Of a stretch of DNA of 64,000 bases, positions 25,819 through 33,669 are shown piece by piece. The position numbers and the translations under genes are program-made. Each line of letters starts with the position of its first letter. Within the stretch, counting starts at the first letter, position 1. Origin of the DNA: CBDDCA01 sp965218205. GTDB lineage: Bacteria; Spirochaetota; Spirochaetia; WTKD01; G963693115. The stretch spans positions 310,001 through 374,000 of the forward strand of contig OZ244590.1 of NCBI GenBank assembly GCA_965218205.1, given 5' to 3'. Under the pieces are notes generated by a model. That model had not been told where the DNA came from and ran no database searches. It saw only the letters and a program-made list of their open reading frames with translations.

Positions 25819-25846
25819 AATTAGTCTGCTTTTATACATAATTCCC
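25819..25846 (-). repeat. Inverted repeat, right, flanking the mod gene
   Basis: Plus strand AATTAGTCTGCTTTTATACA then TAATTCCC; the reverse complement of the repeat at 23869-23895. No obvious target duplication lies outside the pair. Confidence 0.8.
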
Positions 25847-25938
25847 GTGAGAAAGCATCTATTATTTTGTATTGTTTTTTGATATACTAAATACTATAGA
25901 TTACGCTATATCTTAAGAAATATAAGGAGGATACTTAT

Positions 25939-27567
25939 ATGTCAAGCATTATTACCCCTCCATTGCAACATATATATTTAATTGCAAATGGTGATTTACG
26001 TGAAGAGGCAAATCAACAATGTTGGCCTGTACAAGATACTTTTGAGAAAAAGCTCAAAAAAGTAGTCAAGCAACGCTATGATATTTCTATTAAGCGAGCA
26101 CATGCGTATAAAAAAGATAAGAAGCATGGTTTTATTAGTTCTCAGCGTGAAGGTTCTGATGTGTTTGAAAAGATAGATCCAGAAGCTCCGCTTATTGTAT
26201 TGATAACTGCATGGCAGTATTCTCATCATATTGCAAACTGTCTTTTGTTGCATAAAGGCCCTGTGCTCCTTCTTGCAAATTTTAATGGAACATGGCCAGG
26301 CTTAGTAGGCATGCTTAATCTTGCAGGATCGCTTACTGCATTGGGGTGTTCGTATAGTCGTTTATGGTCTGAGAATTTTGATGATACATTATTTTATACA
26401 AAGCTCGATACATGGATGAAGACAGGAAAAATAAAGTGGAGTACTTCCTATCTCAAGTTATTTTCGTCTAAAGGGAAGGGCAGTCAAAGTACAGATGATA
26501 AAGCGATGGAGCTAGGAGAGAAAATAGGGAAAGGTATCTTAAAGCATAAAGAGATAATAGGGCTGTTTGATATGTATTGTATGGGGATGATGAACGGAGT
26601 GTTTCCTTTAGTATCTATGGCAAAGATTGGGATGCCCATTGAATCGCTATCTCAGTCGGCATTAGTGCATGAAATGTCTTTGGTTCCATTAACACTGCGA
26701 GAGGAGTGTCTGCAGTTTTATATTGATAGAGGCATGAATTTTCATTTTGGAGAGACTCCAGAAACACAACTTACGCGTGAGCAGGTGTTAGAACAATGTG
26801 CCATGCTTATTGCTCTTGTGCGTCTTACCGAACGCTTTGGATTAACGACTGTTGGAGTGCAATACCAGCAAGGCTTAAAAGACGTGTGTCCTGCATCTGA
26901 TTTTGTTGAAGGAGCAATAGGAAGCACCGAACGTTTTCCTGTTCCAAATGAAAAAGGAGAGATAATACGAGAGAAAGAGCCAATTCCTCATGCAAACGAG
27001 GTAGATATGGGGTCAGCCATTCCTCAAACTATGCTTTTTAAGTTATTACGACACCTTAGGCTTCCTGCAGAAACAACATTACATGATATACGATGGGGAA
27101 GTGAGTTTGAAGGAGTTTTTTATTGGGATTTTTTAATTTCTGGTTCTGTACCTTTTGAACATATTAAAGGTGGCATTGCAGGAGCAAAAGGGTATCGTCA
27201 GTCTCCTATGTACTTTAAGCTCGGTGGATCTACTATTGGGGGGCAATGCAAAAAAGGAACATTTGTATGGGCGCGTGCTCATTATGAAGGGACTGCTGTG
27301 TATATGCATATCGGAACAGGACGTGCATATGAGCTTCCTGAAGATGAAGTAAAAAGACGTTTAGAGGCAACAACTCCCGAATGGCCTTTAATGAATGCAA
27401 CGCTTGATGGTATAAATCGTGATCAGCTTATGTCAGGACATAATAGTAATCATATTACTGTGGCATATGTTCCCGAAAAAAAACTTCAGCATGTGCTAGA
27501 AGCGTTTGTTTCTATGTCTGATACTTTGGGAATTAAAACCTATGTAGCTGGCTCTGCAAAGGTATAA
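25939..27567 (+). CDS. L-fucose/L-arabinose isomerase family protein
   Basis: 542 residues, led by a strong AAGGAGG site 8-9 nt before the ATG. The layout fits the three-domain fucose isomerase-like family. The central part has LNLAGSLTALGCSYSRLWSE, a substrate-domain helix typical of these proteins. The C-terminal domain has GGSTIGGQCKKGTFVWAR and LMSGHNSNHITVAYV, where the His-rich turn corresponds to the metal-binding His of FucI. It is shorter than canonical FucI (about 590) and diverged, so the sugar is uncertain. It could feed fucose salvage, an attractive link to the fucosyltransferase at 9860. It is a single-gene unit with a terminator downstream. Confidence 0.7.
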   Translation: MSSIITPPLQHIYLIANGDLREEANQQCWPVQDTFEKKLKKVVKQRYDISIKRAHAYKKDKKHGFISSQREGSDVFEKIDPEAPLIVLITAWQYSHHIANCLLLHKGPVLLLANFNGTWPGLVGMLNLAGSLTALGCSYSRLWSENFDDTLFYTKLDTWMKTGKIKWSTSYLKLFSSKGKGSQSTDDKAMELGEKIGKGILKHKEIIGLFDMYCMGMMNGVFPLVSMAKIGMPIESLSQSALVHEMSLVPLTLREECLQFYIDRGMNFHFGETPETQLTREQVLEQCAMLIALVRLTERFGLTTVGVQYQQGLKDVCPASDFVEGAIGSTERFPVPNEKGEIIREKEPIPHANEVDMGSAIPQTMLFKLLRHLRLPAETTLHDIRWGSEFEGVFYWDFLISGSVPFEHIKGGIAGAKGYRQSPMYFKLGGSTIGGQCKKGTFVWARAHYEGTAVYMHIGTGRAYELPEDEVKRRLEATTPEWPLMNATLDGINRDQLMSGHNSNHITVAYVPEKKLQHVLEAFVSMSDTLGIKTYVAGSAKV

Positions 27568-27657
27568 GGACACAACTGTAACACTGTGATATTATAAATG
27601 GTAATACATATAAGAGGCTTTACTTCCTAAAGAGAGGAGAAATAGCATAAAAGTAAC

Positions 27658-27692
27658 AACGTGGTACATCTTCGGATTACCACGTTTTTTTA
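27658..27692 (+). terminator. Rho-independent terminator after the isomerase gene
   Basis: AACGTGGTA (27658-27666), an 11-nt loop and TACCACGTT (27678-27686), followed by a T-run. It separates the isomerase from the sulfate operon. Confidence 0.88.
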
Positions 27693-27738
27693 TGGAATTA
27701 TCTTTATACTGTTTTTTTTTATTTTATTAAAATAGTCC

Positions 27739-27767
27739 TTGACATACTATTTTTATTTTACTAATAT
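27739..27767 (+). promoter_or_regulatory. Promoter of the sulfate-transport operon
   Basis: TTGACA (27739-27744), exactly 17 bp, then TAATAT (27762-27767). Start of transcription near 27774 would give a 38-nt leader ending in an AAGGAG site before ATG 27812. The leader contains the AT-rich near-palindrome ATTAACATATATTTATATAA (around 27777-27796), a plausible operator for a sulfur-responsive regulator. Confidence 0.75.
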
Positions 27768-27811
27768 ATAAACATATTAACATATATTTATATAAGTAAT
27801 AAGGAGTAAAT

Positions 27812-28918
27812 ATGAATAAGAAAGTGATATTATTTTTAGCTATTGCTGTAGTAGCAGTATTGTTGTTTATTGTACTTGGGGTAAATAATGAGAAGCGTGA
27901 CAGTGTAGCAACAGATGGTTTAGAGGATACAGGTACGCATGATATTACGTTACTGCATGTATCTTTTGATATTGCACGGGAAATTGGAAAGCAATTAACA
28001 GAGGGGTTTATTGCATGGTATAAGGAAAAAAGTGGAATAGAAGTTGCTATTGAACAATCAAATGGGGGATCAAGTCGTCAAGCAAGAGCTGTGTCTGATG
28101 GGCTGCCTGCAGATGTGGTGAGTATGAATCAGTATCTTGATATTGATTTATTGTATGAGCGTTCAAAAGATACTTCTGAGGGAGCTCTTATTCCTGAAGA
28201 TTGGCAATCAAAGTATCCTAATAATAGTAGTCCTGCAAGTTCTACAATGGCATTTGTAGTACGTAAAGGGAATCCTAAAAATATACAAGATTGGGACGAT
28301 CTTATCAGAGAAGGAGTGGAAGTAATTGCTCCTAACTACCGTTCTACTGGAAATGGTCGTTATAGCTTACTTACTGCCTATGCGTATGGATTACATAAGT
28401 ATCAGGGAGGAACAAAAAGTGATGCTGTAGCGAAAGATTTTGTACAAAAGCTCATTGGCAATACAGTAGTACTTGCATCAGGAGGACGTGCAGCAACGAA
28501 TGTTTTTGTTGAGCGTGGTCAAGGTGATGTGTTGCTTACATTTGAGGCAGAGGTAAACCTTATTGTACGCGATCTTGCTCCAGATGATTTTGAGGTAATA
28601 GTGCCAAGTTATGGCGTTGATGCAAAAATATATGTCGTAGTTGTAGAAGAAAATGCAAAGAAAAAAGGGCAGAAACAATATGATGCCGCTAAGGCTTTTT
28701 GGGATTTTATCTATACTGATGAAGGGCAAGAGATAGTAGCAAAGACATTTTTTAGACCAATAAATACATCGGTAGCATCACAGTATACCCATGTCTTGCC
28801 TAACATAGAATTATTTGATATAGATACAGTATTTGGTGGATGGAAGTCAGTGCAAGAAAAGTTATTTTCTGATGAAGGGGTAGTGGCGAGTATATACGAG
28901 GAAACAGGAAGAAATTAG
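27812..28918 (+). CDS. Sulfate/thiosulfate-binding protein
   Basis: 368 residues. After a short N-terminal membrane segment (residues 5-24, no lipobox Cys, so a signal peptide or anchor) come the Sbp/CysP signatures: LLHVSFDIAREI, IEQSNGGSSRQARAVSDGLPADVV, PASSTMAFVVRKGNPKNIQDWDDLI, NYRSTGNGRY, and LTFEAEVNLI. The Ser/Gly-rich segments are the sulfate-binding loops. It is the periplasmic receptor for the permease encoded next. First gene of a four-gene operon in the order binding protein-CysT-CysW-CysA. Confidence 0.92.
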   Translation: MNKKVILFLAIAVVAVLLFIVLGVNNEKRDSVATDGLEDTGTHDITLLHVSFDIAREIGKQLTEGFIAWYKEKSGIEVAIEQSNGGSSRQARAVSDGLPADVVSMNQYLDIDLLYERSKDTSEGALIPEDWQSKYPNNSSPASSTMAFVVRKGNPKNIQDWDDLIREGVEVIAPNYRSTGNGRYSLLTAYAYGLHKYQGGTKSDAVAKDFVQKLIGNTVVLASGGRAATNVFVERGQGDVLLTFEAEVNLIVRDLAPDDFEVIVPSYGVDAKIYVVVVEENAKKKGQKQYDAAKAFWDFIYTDEGQEIVAKTFFRPINTSVASQYTHVLPNIELFDIDTVFGGWKSVQEKLFSDEGVVASIYEETGRN

Positions 28919-28928
28919 AGGGAAAGAG

Positions 28929-29771
28929 ATGTCAGTACCATCGTCTACAGTATTACGTAAAAATATACTCCCTGGATTTTCTTTGAGTATGGGGATTACG
29001 CTTAGTACGTTAGGGTTTTTTGTGCTTTTTCCTATTTCGGCAATAATAGGAGGTACATTTACCCTATCTTTTTCACAGGTAGTACAATTACTAAGTCGAC
29101 CTGCTGCTATAGCTGCTTTTTTTATTACTTTGCGATATGCTTTTTTTGTTGCAGTAATAAATGCTTTACTGGGGTTTGTTATTGCGTGGTCTATTGTACG
29201 ATATAAATTTTTAGGCAGTAGTGTAGTAGATGCTATTATTGATTTACCGTTTGCTTTGCCAGGTGCAGTAGGAGGGATAGCTCTTGCAACTGTATTTGGA
29301 AAAAACGGGATGATAGGGAGCGTGTTTCATTTTTTTGGAATACAGTTAGTATACAATCAGTTTGGAATTTTTATTGGCTTGTTATTTGTAACATTGCCTT
29401 TTTGTGTACGTTCGGTACAACCTCTTATTCAACAGCTTGATAGAAATGAAGAGCAAGCTGCAAAGCTATTGGGGGCAAAACCAATACATATTTTTTTTCG
29501 TGTACAGCTGCCTGCACTTATGCCAGGAATCATTACAGGTTTTATTCTTTCTTTTGCTCGATCAATTGGAGAGTATGGTACTGTTATTTTTGTAGCTGGT
29601 AATATTCCTCTCAAGAGTGAGGTTATATCACGTTATATTTATAATAAAATAGATCAATATGACTTAGAAGGAGCAATGGCAGTTTCTACTGTATTATTAT
29701 TTATTTCTTTTATTGTCTTATTTTCTATCAATATGTTACAAAGTAGTATGCAAAAGAATCATAAGCGTTAA
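28929..29771 (+). CDS. cysT: Sulfate ABC transporter permease, CysT/CysU type
   Basis: 280 residues with about six membrane spans. The permease-ATPase coupling loop EEQAAKLLGAKPIHIFFRVQLP (EAA motif) lies near residues 175-197. LPGFSLSMGITLSTLGFFVLFP at the start and IGEYGTVIFVAGNIPLKSE near 213-232 are CysT-specific words. It pairs with CysW to form the membrane channel. Ten nt separate it from the binding-protein stop, with GAGGGAAAGAG as ribosome site. Confidence 0.92.
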   Translation: MSVPSSTVLRKNILPGFSLSMGITLSTLGFFVLFPISAIIGGTFTLSFSQVVQLLSRPAAIAAFFITLRYAFFVAVINALLGFVIAWSIVRYKFLGSSVVDAIIDLPFALPGAVGGIALATVFGKNGMIGSVFHFFGIQLVYNQFGIFIGLLFVTLPFCVRSVQPLIQQLDRNEEQAAKLLGAKPIHIFFRVQLPALMPGIITGFILSFARSIGEYGTVIFVAGNIPLKSEVISRYIYNKIDQYDLEGAMAVSTVLLFISFIVLFSINMLQSSMQKNHKR

Positions 29772-29786
29772 GGAGTATAAGAAAGG

Positions 29787-30602
29787 ATGAGTATGAATAA
29801 TAAATTTCAATATACAAGAGTAATAGCCATTTTTATTACTATGTTCACTGTAGTATTATTGTTGGTGCTTCCTCTTATTGCACTAGGCTTTGAGGCTTTT
29901 TCAAAAGGAATATCGTTTTTTGTTAGCACCATTCTCAGTAGTAATGTTCGAATAGCGTTACAGCTTTCAATAGTGGTAACATTAATATCGGTATGTATAT
30001 CAGGAATTTTTGGCTTTTGTGCTGCCTGGTGTATAGCGTATTTTGACTTTAAGGGAAAGCGAGTATTAGTAAGTCTTATTGATTTACCTCTCTCTGTGTC
30101 ACCAGTTATTATTGGTCTCATGTTTATGATACTGTATGGGAAATACGGTGTTATTGGAAGCTATCTTGAAAATGCTGGATTTGTGGTTATATTTTCTTTT
30201 CCTGCACTTATTCTTACAAATGTAAGCATTACACTTCCTTATGTGGCACGTACCCTTATTCCTGCTATGCAAGAACTAGGGAAACAACAAGAGGAAATGG
30301 GATATATGCTTGGGGCAAATATGTTTCATATTTTGTTTCGTATTACATTACCGCGAGTGAAATGGGCGCTTCTCTATGGTATGATTTTGGCATTAGCACG
30401 AGGAGCAGGTGAGTTTGGAGCAGCTTCGGTAGTGTCGGGCTTTATTCGTAGAAAAACAGTGACTCTCCCTTTGCAAGTACACATATTTTATAATGAATAT
30501 CTTTCTTCACAGGCATTTGTATCGGCAACATTATTTGTCTTATTGTCTATAGTAACGCTTGTTTCAAAACAGATAATAGAAAAGAAAAGGAAGTTTGTAT
30601 GA
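29787..30602 (+). CDS. cysW: Sulfate ABC transporter permease, CysW type
   Basis: 271 residues, six predicted spans. DLPLSVSPVIIGLMFMILYG, the EAA loop QQEEMGYMLGANMFHILFRITLP and ARGAGEFGAASVVSGFIRRKT are CysW landmarks. It ends with a basic tail and overlaps the cysA start by 4 nt (ATGA), which implies translational coupling. It lacks the frequent long N-terminal extension of some CysW proteins but is otherwise full length. Confidence 0.92.
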   Translation: MSMNNKFQYTRVIAIFITMFTVVLLLVLPLIALGFEAFSKGISFFVSTILSSNVRIALQLSIVVTLISVCISGIFGFCAAWCIAYFDFKGKRVLVSLIDLPLSVSPVIIGLMFMILYGKYGVIGSYLENAGFVVIFSFPALILTNVSITLPYVARTLIPAMQELGKQQEEMGYMLGANMFHILFRITLPRVKWALLYGMILALARGAGEFGAASVVSGFIRRKTVTLPLQVHIFYNEYLSSQAFVSATLFVLLSIVTLVSKQIIEKKRKFV

Positions 30603-31714
30603 GATTAGAGTTACAGAATATTAGCAAATCTTTTGGGGAACATGTTGCTCTGCAAGATATTTCTATTAAGATAAAAGAAGGAAAACTTACTTCGTTTTTA
30701 GGACCATCTGGTTGTGGTAAAACTACTTTGTTACGTATTATATCTGGATTAGAATACCCTAGTTCTGGAAAGTTATTTCTTAATGGCGATGACATTACCT
30801 ATCAAAAATCAAAGATACGTAATGTGGGGTTTGTTTTTCAGCATTATGCTTTGTTTCAACATATGACTGTATTTGATAATGTGGCTTTTGGGTTGACAGT
30901 AAAACCTAAAAAAGAGCGTTTATCAAAAGAGGCACTTTTTGAACGAGTACATGAGGTACTGAGTCTAGTACAGCTTGATAATCAGAGTAAGAAATATCCA
31001 AGTCAATTATCAGGAGGACAGCAACAGCGTATAGCACTTGCACGCGTGCTTGCTATTCGGCCTAAAATACTATTACTGGACGAGCCGTTTGGGGCACTTG
31101 ATGCAACTGTTCGTAGAGAATTACGACGTTGGCTTCGTAATTTGCATGAAGAGATACACATCACCACTATTTTGGTAACACATGATCAAGAGGAAGCGCT
31201 TGAAATATCAGATGAAGTAGCCTTGTTTAATCAAGGCATACTTGAACAAGTAGGATCTCCACGTGATATTTATACCTCGCCAGTAAACTCTTTTGTATAC
31301 GAGTTTTTAGGAGTAGTAAATGTATTTCATGGACGATTTAAGCAACACAATCTTGTGCATTTTACTCCATCGGCACAGGAAGAATTTATAGATTCAGAAG
31401 TACAGCAAATATATGTACGTCCTCATGAAATACAAGTGTACCCTCTTACAGCGGTACATGCAAAAAATGCTTCGCTTGAAAAAGAGTTACAAGGTACTAT
31501 CATACGAGTAAGTTTTATAGCAAACACAGTACACCTTGATATTAAAGTAGATATGCACGAAGAAACGGAACACAATGATGCAGACACTGATAAAGAGAAA
31601 GTGCATACAAAAATTATTGAAGCAAGTATTTCAGAAAATGAATGGGAACAATATAAATATAAAGCTGGTGATAAAGTGTATTTACAGTTTCAAAAACTTT
31701 CTTCATTTGTATAG
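30599..31714 (+). CDS. cysA: Sulfate ABC transporter ATP-binding protein
   Basis: 371 residues. Walker A GPSGCGKTT near residues 35-43, Q-loop GFVFQHYALFQHMTVFDNVAFGL, signature LSGGQQQRIALARVLA, Walker B ILLLDEPFGALD and switch LVTHDQEEALE are all intact. The C-terminal third is the CysA regulatory domain (IYVRPHEIQVYP is the usual TOBE start). An acidic insertion ETEHNDADTDKE near residues 320-331 is not typical. It energises sulfate import through CysT and CysW. No terminator follows within the next 100 nt. Confidence 0.93.
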   Translation: MRLELQNISKSFGEHVALQDISIKIKEGKLTSFLGPSGCGKTTLLRIISGLEYPSSGKLFLNGDDITYQKSKIRNVGFVFQHYALFQHMTVFDNVAFGLTVKPKKERLSKEALFERVHEVLSLVQLDNQSKKYPSQLSGGQQQRIALARVLAIRPKILLLDEPFGALDATVRRELRRWLRNLHEEIHITTILVTHDQEEALEISDEVALFNQGILEQVGSPRDIYTSPVNSFVYEFLGVVNVFHGRFKQHNLVHFTPSAQEEFIDSEVQQIYVRPHEIQVYPLTAVHAKNASLEKELQGTIIRVSFIANTVHLDIKVDMHEETEHNDADTDKEKVHTKIIEASISENEWEQYKYKAGDKVYLQFQKLSSFV

Positions 31715-31839
31715 GATATTATTTTTTTGTGATACAAAGGTATTGAAAATGTACTGTAATAGTGTTAGGAACTGATGATTTTTATATTAACATAAATATT
31801 ATAGATTGACTATAATAGTGTTAGGAGGCAGTGGTTTTG

Positions 31840-32421
31840 ATGGAAAAGATTTTTGGTACACTTATACAATATCTTAGTAATAATAGCGTATTTGTCTTGT
31901 TACTCATCTTTGTAGGATTGTGTTTGATTAAATTGGGTATGTGGTTAAAAGAATTTCTTTCCCATGAGAAACGAATAGAGAACATAGAAAAAGATCATGG
32001 CTTACTAATTTCTGTGAGTACAAAAGTAGATCTGATTTATAACATTGTAAATCCAAACTCTACAATAAGATCTGGTAGTCCAATGTCATTGACTCCTAAA
32101 GGGGAGGAAATTTCAAAAAAGATTCATGGAGAAGAAATATTTAATCGTATTAAAGATAATTTTATTAAAGATTTTATAGAAAAAAGTAAAGGAAAAAATG
32201 CTTTTGAAATTCAACAAAGTGCTATAGAATGGGCTAAAAATGATTTAAAAAAATACATATCGAAAGATGAGTTAGAAATCTTTCATAAAGAAGCATATAA
32301 TGAAGGCCTTCTGCCCGAAGATGTCTACTCTATTTTGGGATTATACTTAAGAGAAGAAGTATTGTCTGCCTTAGATATTGCTACTACTGAAGTTGATAAG
32401 CATGATCCTAATAACACTTGA
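31840..32421 (+). CDS. Small membrane-anchored protein, unknown
   Basis: 193 residues from ATG 31840. One N-terminal membrane span (about residues 15-35, rich in Leu, Val and Ile), then a short coiled stretch (ENIEKDHGLL) and a charged helical C-terminal domain (FKDFIEKSKGKNAFEIQQSA, then KYISKDELEIFHKEAYNEGL). No known family recognised. AGGAGG at 31823-31828 lies 11 nt before this ATG; the in-frame GTG at 31831 and TTG at 31837 are nearer to that site and cannot be excluded. TATAAT at 31811-31816 with TTAACA 18 bp before it is a good promoter. An imperfect repeat of the leader (TGTTAGGA...) lies just upstream at about 31753-31785. Confidence 0.6.
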   Translation: MEKIFGTLIQYLSNNSVFVLLLIFVGLCLIKLGMWLKEFLSHEKRIENIEKDHGLLISVSTKVDLIYNIVNPNSTIRSGSPMSLTPKGEEISKKIHGEEIFNRIKDNFIKDFIEKSKGKNAFEIQQSAIEWAKNDLKKYISKDELEIFHKEAYNEGLLPEDVYSILGLYLREEVLSALDIATTEVDKHDPNNT

Positions 32422-32508
32422 TGTTTAATATTTCATCAATAGAAATAAATAGTATGTAGTTTCCTCACTTTCCATACTCTCCGCAGAGAAATATGCTATA
32501 ATAGAGGC

Positions 32509-32823
32509 ATGGCAACGGAAAGTAACGCTTCTATAATAGGCACTGATTACTATATGTATGAAAAGATAGGGAAAATGGCAAGTGATATTGAACACTTGCA
32601 GAAAGACACCATACAGCTAAAGGCATCTGTAAATACATTAGATGAAAAGATAGGGAAAGTAGAGAGTGATATTGAACATTTGCAGAAAGACACCATACAG
32701 CTAAAGGCATCTGTAAATACATTGGATGAAAAGATAGAAAAGAAACATAACACATTGTTAGTTATCATAGGCATAGGATTTACATCACTAGCAACACTGA
32801 TAACTATTTTCAATTTTATTTAA
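32509..32823 (+). CDS. Tail-anchored coiled-coil protein with 28-residue repeats
   Basis: 104 residues. After a conserved head (MATESNASIIGTDYYMYEKI) come two copies of a 28-residue heptad-rich repeat, SDIEHLQKDTIQLKASVNTL then DEKIGKVE, forming a coiled coil, and a C-terminal membrane span (LLVIIGIGFTSLATLITIF). It resembles small inner-membrane coiled coils of the DUF1640/tail-anchor type but I recognise no family. A paralogue with three repeats is at 41460. The TGCTATAAT extended -10 box ends 6 nt before the ATG and no Shine-Dalgarno exists, so a leaderless mRNA is predicted. Confidence 0.65.
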   Translation: MATESNASIIGTDYYMYEKIGKMASDIEHLQKDTIQLKASVNTLDEKIGKVESDIEHLQKDTIQLKASVNTLDEKIEKKHNTLLVIIGIGFTSLATLITIFNFI

Positions 32824-32902
32824 GAAAAGATGGAAATTCTAATATTATAGGTAAAATATTCAATGTGCAAATTTAATACTTGAACTTGTGAAGGAGGTAT
32901 GT

Positions 32903-32934
32903 ATGAAATATATAAGTATATTGTATTTATTTTT
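32903..32934 (+). pseudogene. First 11 codons of the Fn3-BspA lipoprotein gene, cut off by IS1595
   Basis: AAGGAGG (32891-32897), then ATG at 32903 and MKYISILYLF before the IS1595 left end at 32935. Joined to the sequence after 33669 it continues in frame as FIFLVLSLLSCED, a textbook lipoprotein signal peptide with lipid-modified Cys21. The reconstructed gene would have 2008 codons including the stop. Confidence 0.85.
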
Positions 32935-33661
32935 GGGGCTGGCATGGATAAGCAAAATTAGACTAACCCAGCCTCCTTTATCCAATTATACAACACTTTA
33001 TACATGTTTGCTATCGGTCTATAATTAAACCGAAATTCACATTCTTTTAAGTATAGCTCAAAATATTTTTTCGGTACTCCATTATATCTTCTCAGATGCC
33101 TCTTTGATTGATTCCAAAAATTTTCTATCCCATTTATATGATTTTGCTTCTGTGCAAATTCCTTTGCATGATTTATGCGATAGTGCTGAAAGTCTGATAC
33201 ATCAAGTATATTATAACTCGGATAAGTATCTGTATAGATAATACTCTGAGGAGCTACTTTCTTCTTTATAATATCATACAGCGTGTAAGTCTTTGTATTA
33301 CTTACTGTTACTGTATGCACATAGCTATTTCTTTTATATAATCCAAATACTATTGTTTTTCCTCCTGCCCCTCTTCCTCGTTTCCCTTTTCTTTTCCCTC
33401 CGAAATAACTTTCATCTATTTCTATTTCTCCTTCCATCAATACTTCATATTCTGTGAGTTTTTTTGCTATCACTACTCGAAACATATGATACCATTTTGT
33501 AGCTGTTTCTCTACTTACTTCACATAACGAAGCACTACTTCTTGCTGGTGTTCCTGCTATAAAGTGTTCTAATAGTTTTTCTTTTTTCTTATATTCTAAT
33601 TTTCTCTTTCTTGGCATTTCTTTCTGAATTATCTCATTTTTCAGTTATCCATGCCAGCCCC
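32935..33661. mobile_element. IS1595-family insertion sequence
   Basis: 727 bp. The ends are inverted repeats GGGGCTGGCATGGATAA (left) and TTATCCATGCCAGCCCC (right), with the GGGGCTG start typical of IS1595. It is bordered by a perfect 8-bp target duplication TTATTTTT (32927-32934 and 33662-33669), the length usual for the family. It carries one transposase gene on the minus strand and is inserted in the signal peptide of the downstream giant lipoprotein. Confidence 0.95.
32958..33617 (-). CDS. IS1595-family transposase (ISXO2-like DDE domain)
   Basis: 219 residues. The N-terminus is a zinc-free helix-turn-helix region (SASLCEVSRETATKWYHMFR). The ISXO2-like catalytic domain follows: EIEIDESYFGGKRKGKRGRG (first Asp), IIYTDTYPSYNIL (second Asp), HINGIENFWNQSKRHLRRYNG (HxxxxENFW with the last acidic residue). 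It is short compared with IS1595 members that carry an N-terminal zinc ribbon, so it belongs to a compact subgroup. Intact and flanked by perfect duplications, so recent. Confidence 0.92.
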   Translation of the reverse strand: MPRKRKLEYKKKEKLLEHFIAGTPARSSASLCEVSRETATKWYHMFRVVIAKKLTEYEVLMEGEIEIDESYFGGKRKGKRGRGAGGKTIVFGLYKRNSYVHTVTVSNTKTYTLYDIIKKKVAPQSIIYTDTYPSYNILDVSDFQHYRINHAKEFAQKQNHINGIENFWNQSKRHLRRYNGVPKKYFELYLKECEFRFNYRPIANMYKVLYNWIKEAGLV

Positions 33662-33669
33662 TTATTTTT

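Noticed and set aside
27600..27700. Sulfur-related riboswitch before the sulfate operon
   Set aside because: Only a simple terminator is visible, before the operon promoter and not in its leader; no SAM-box motifs.
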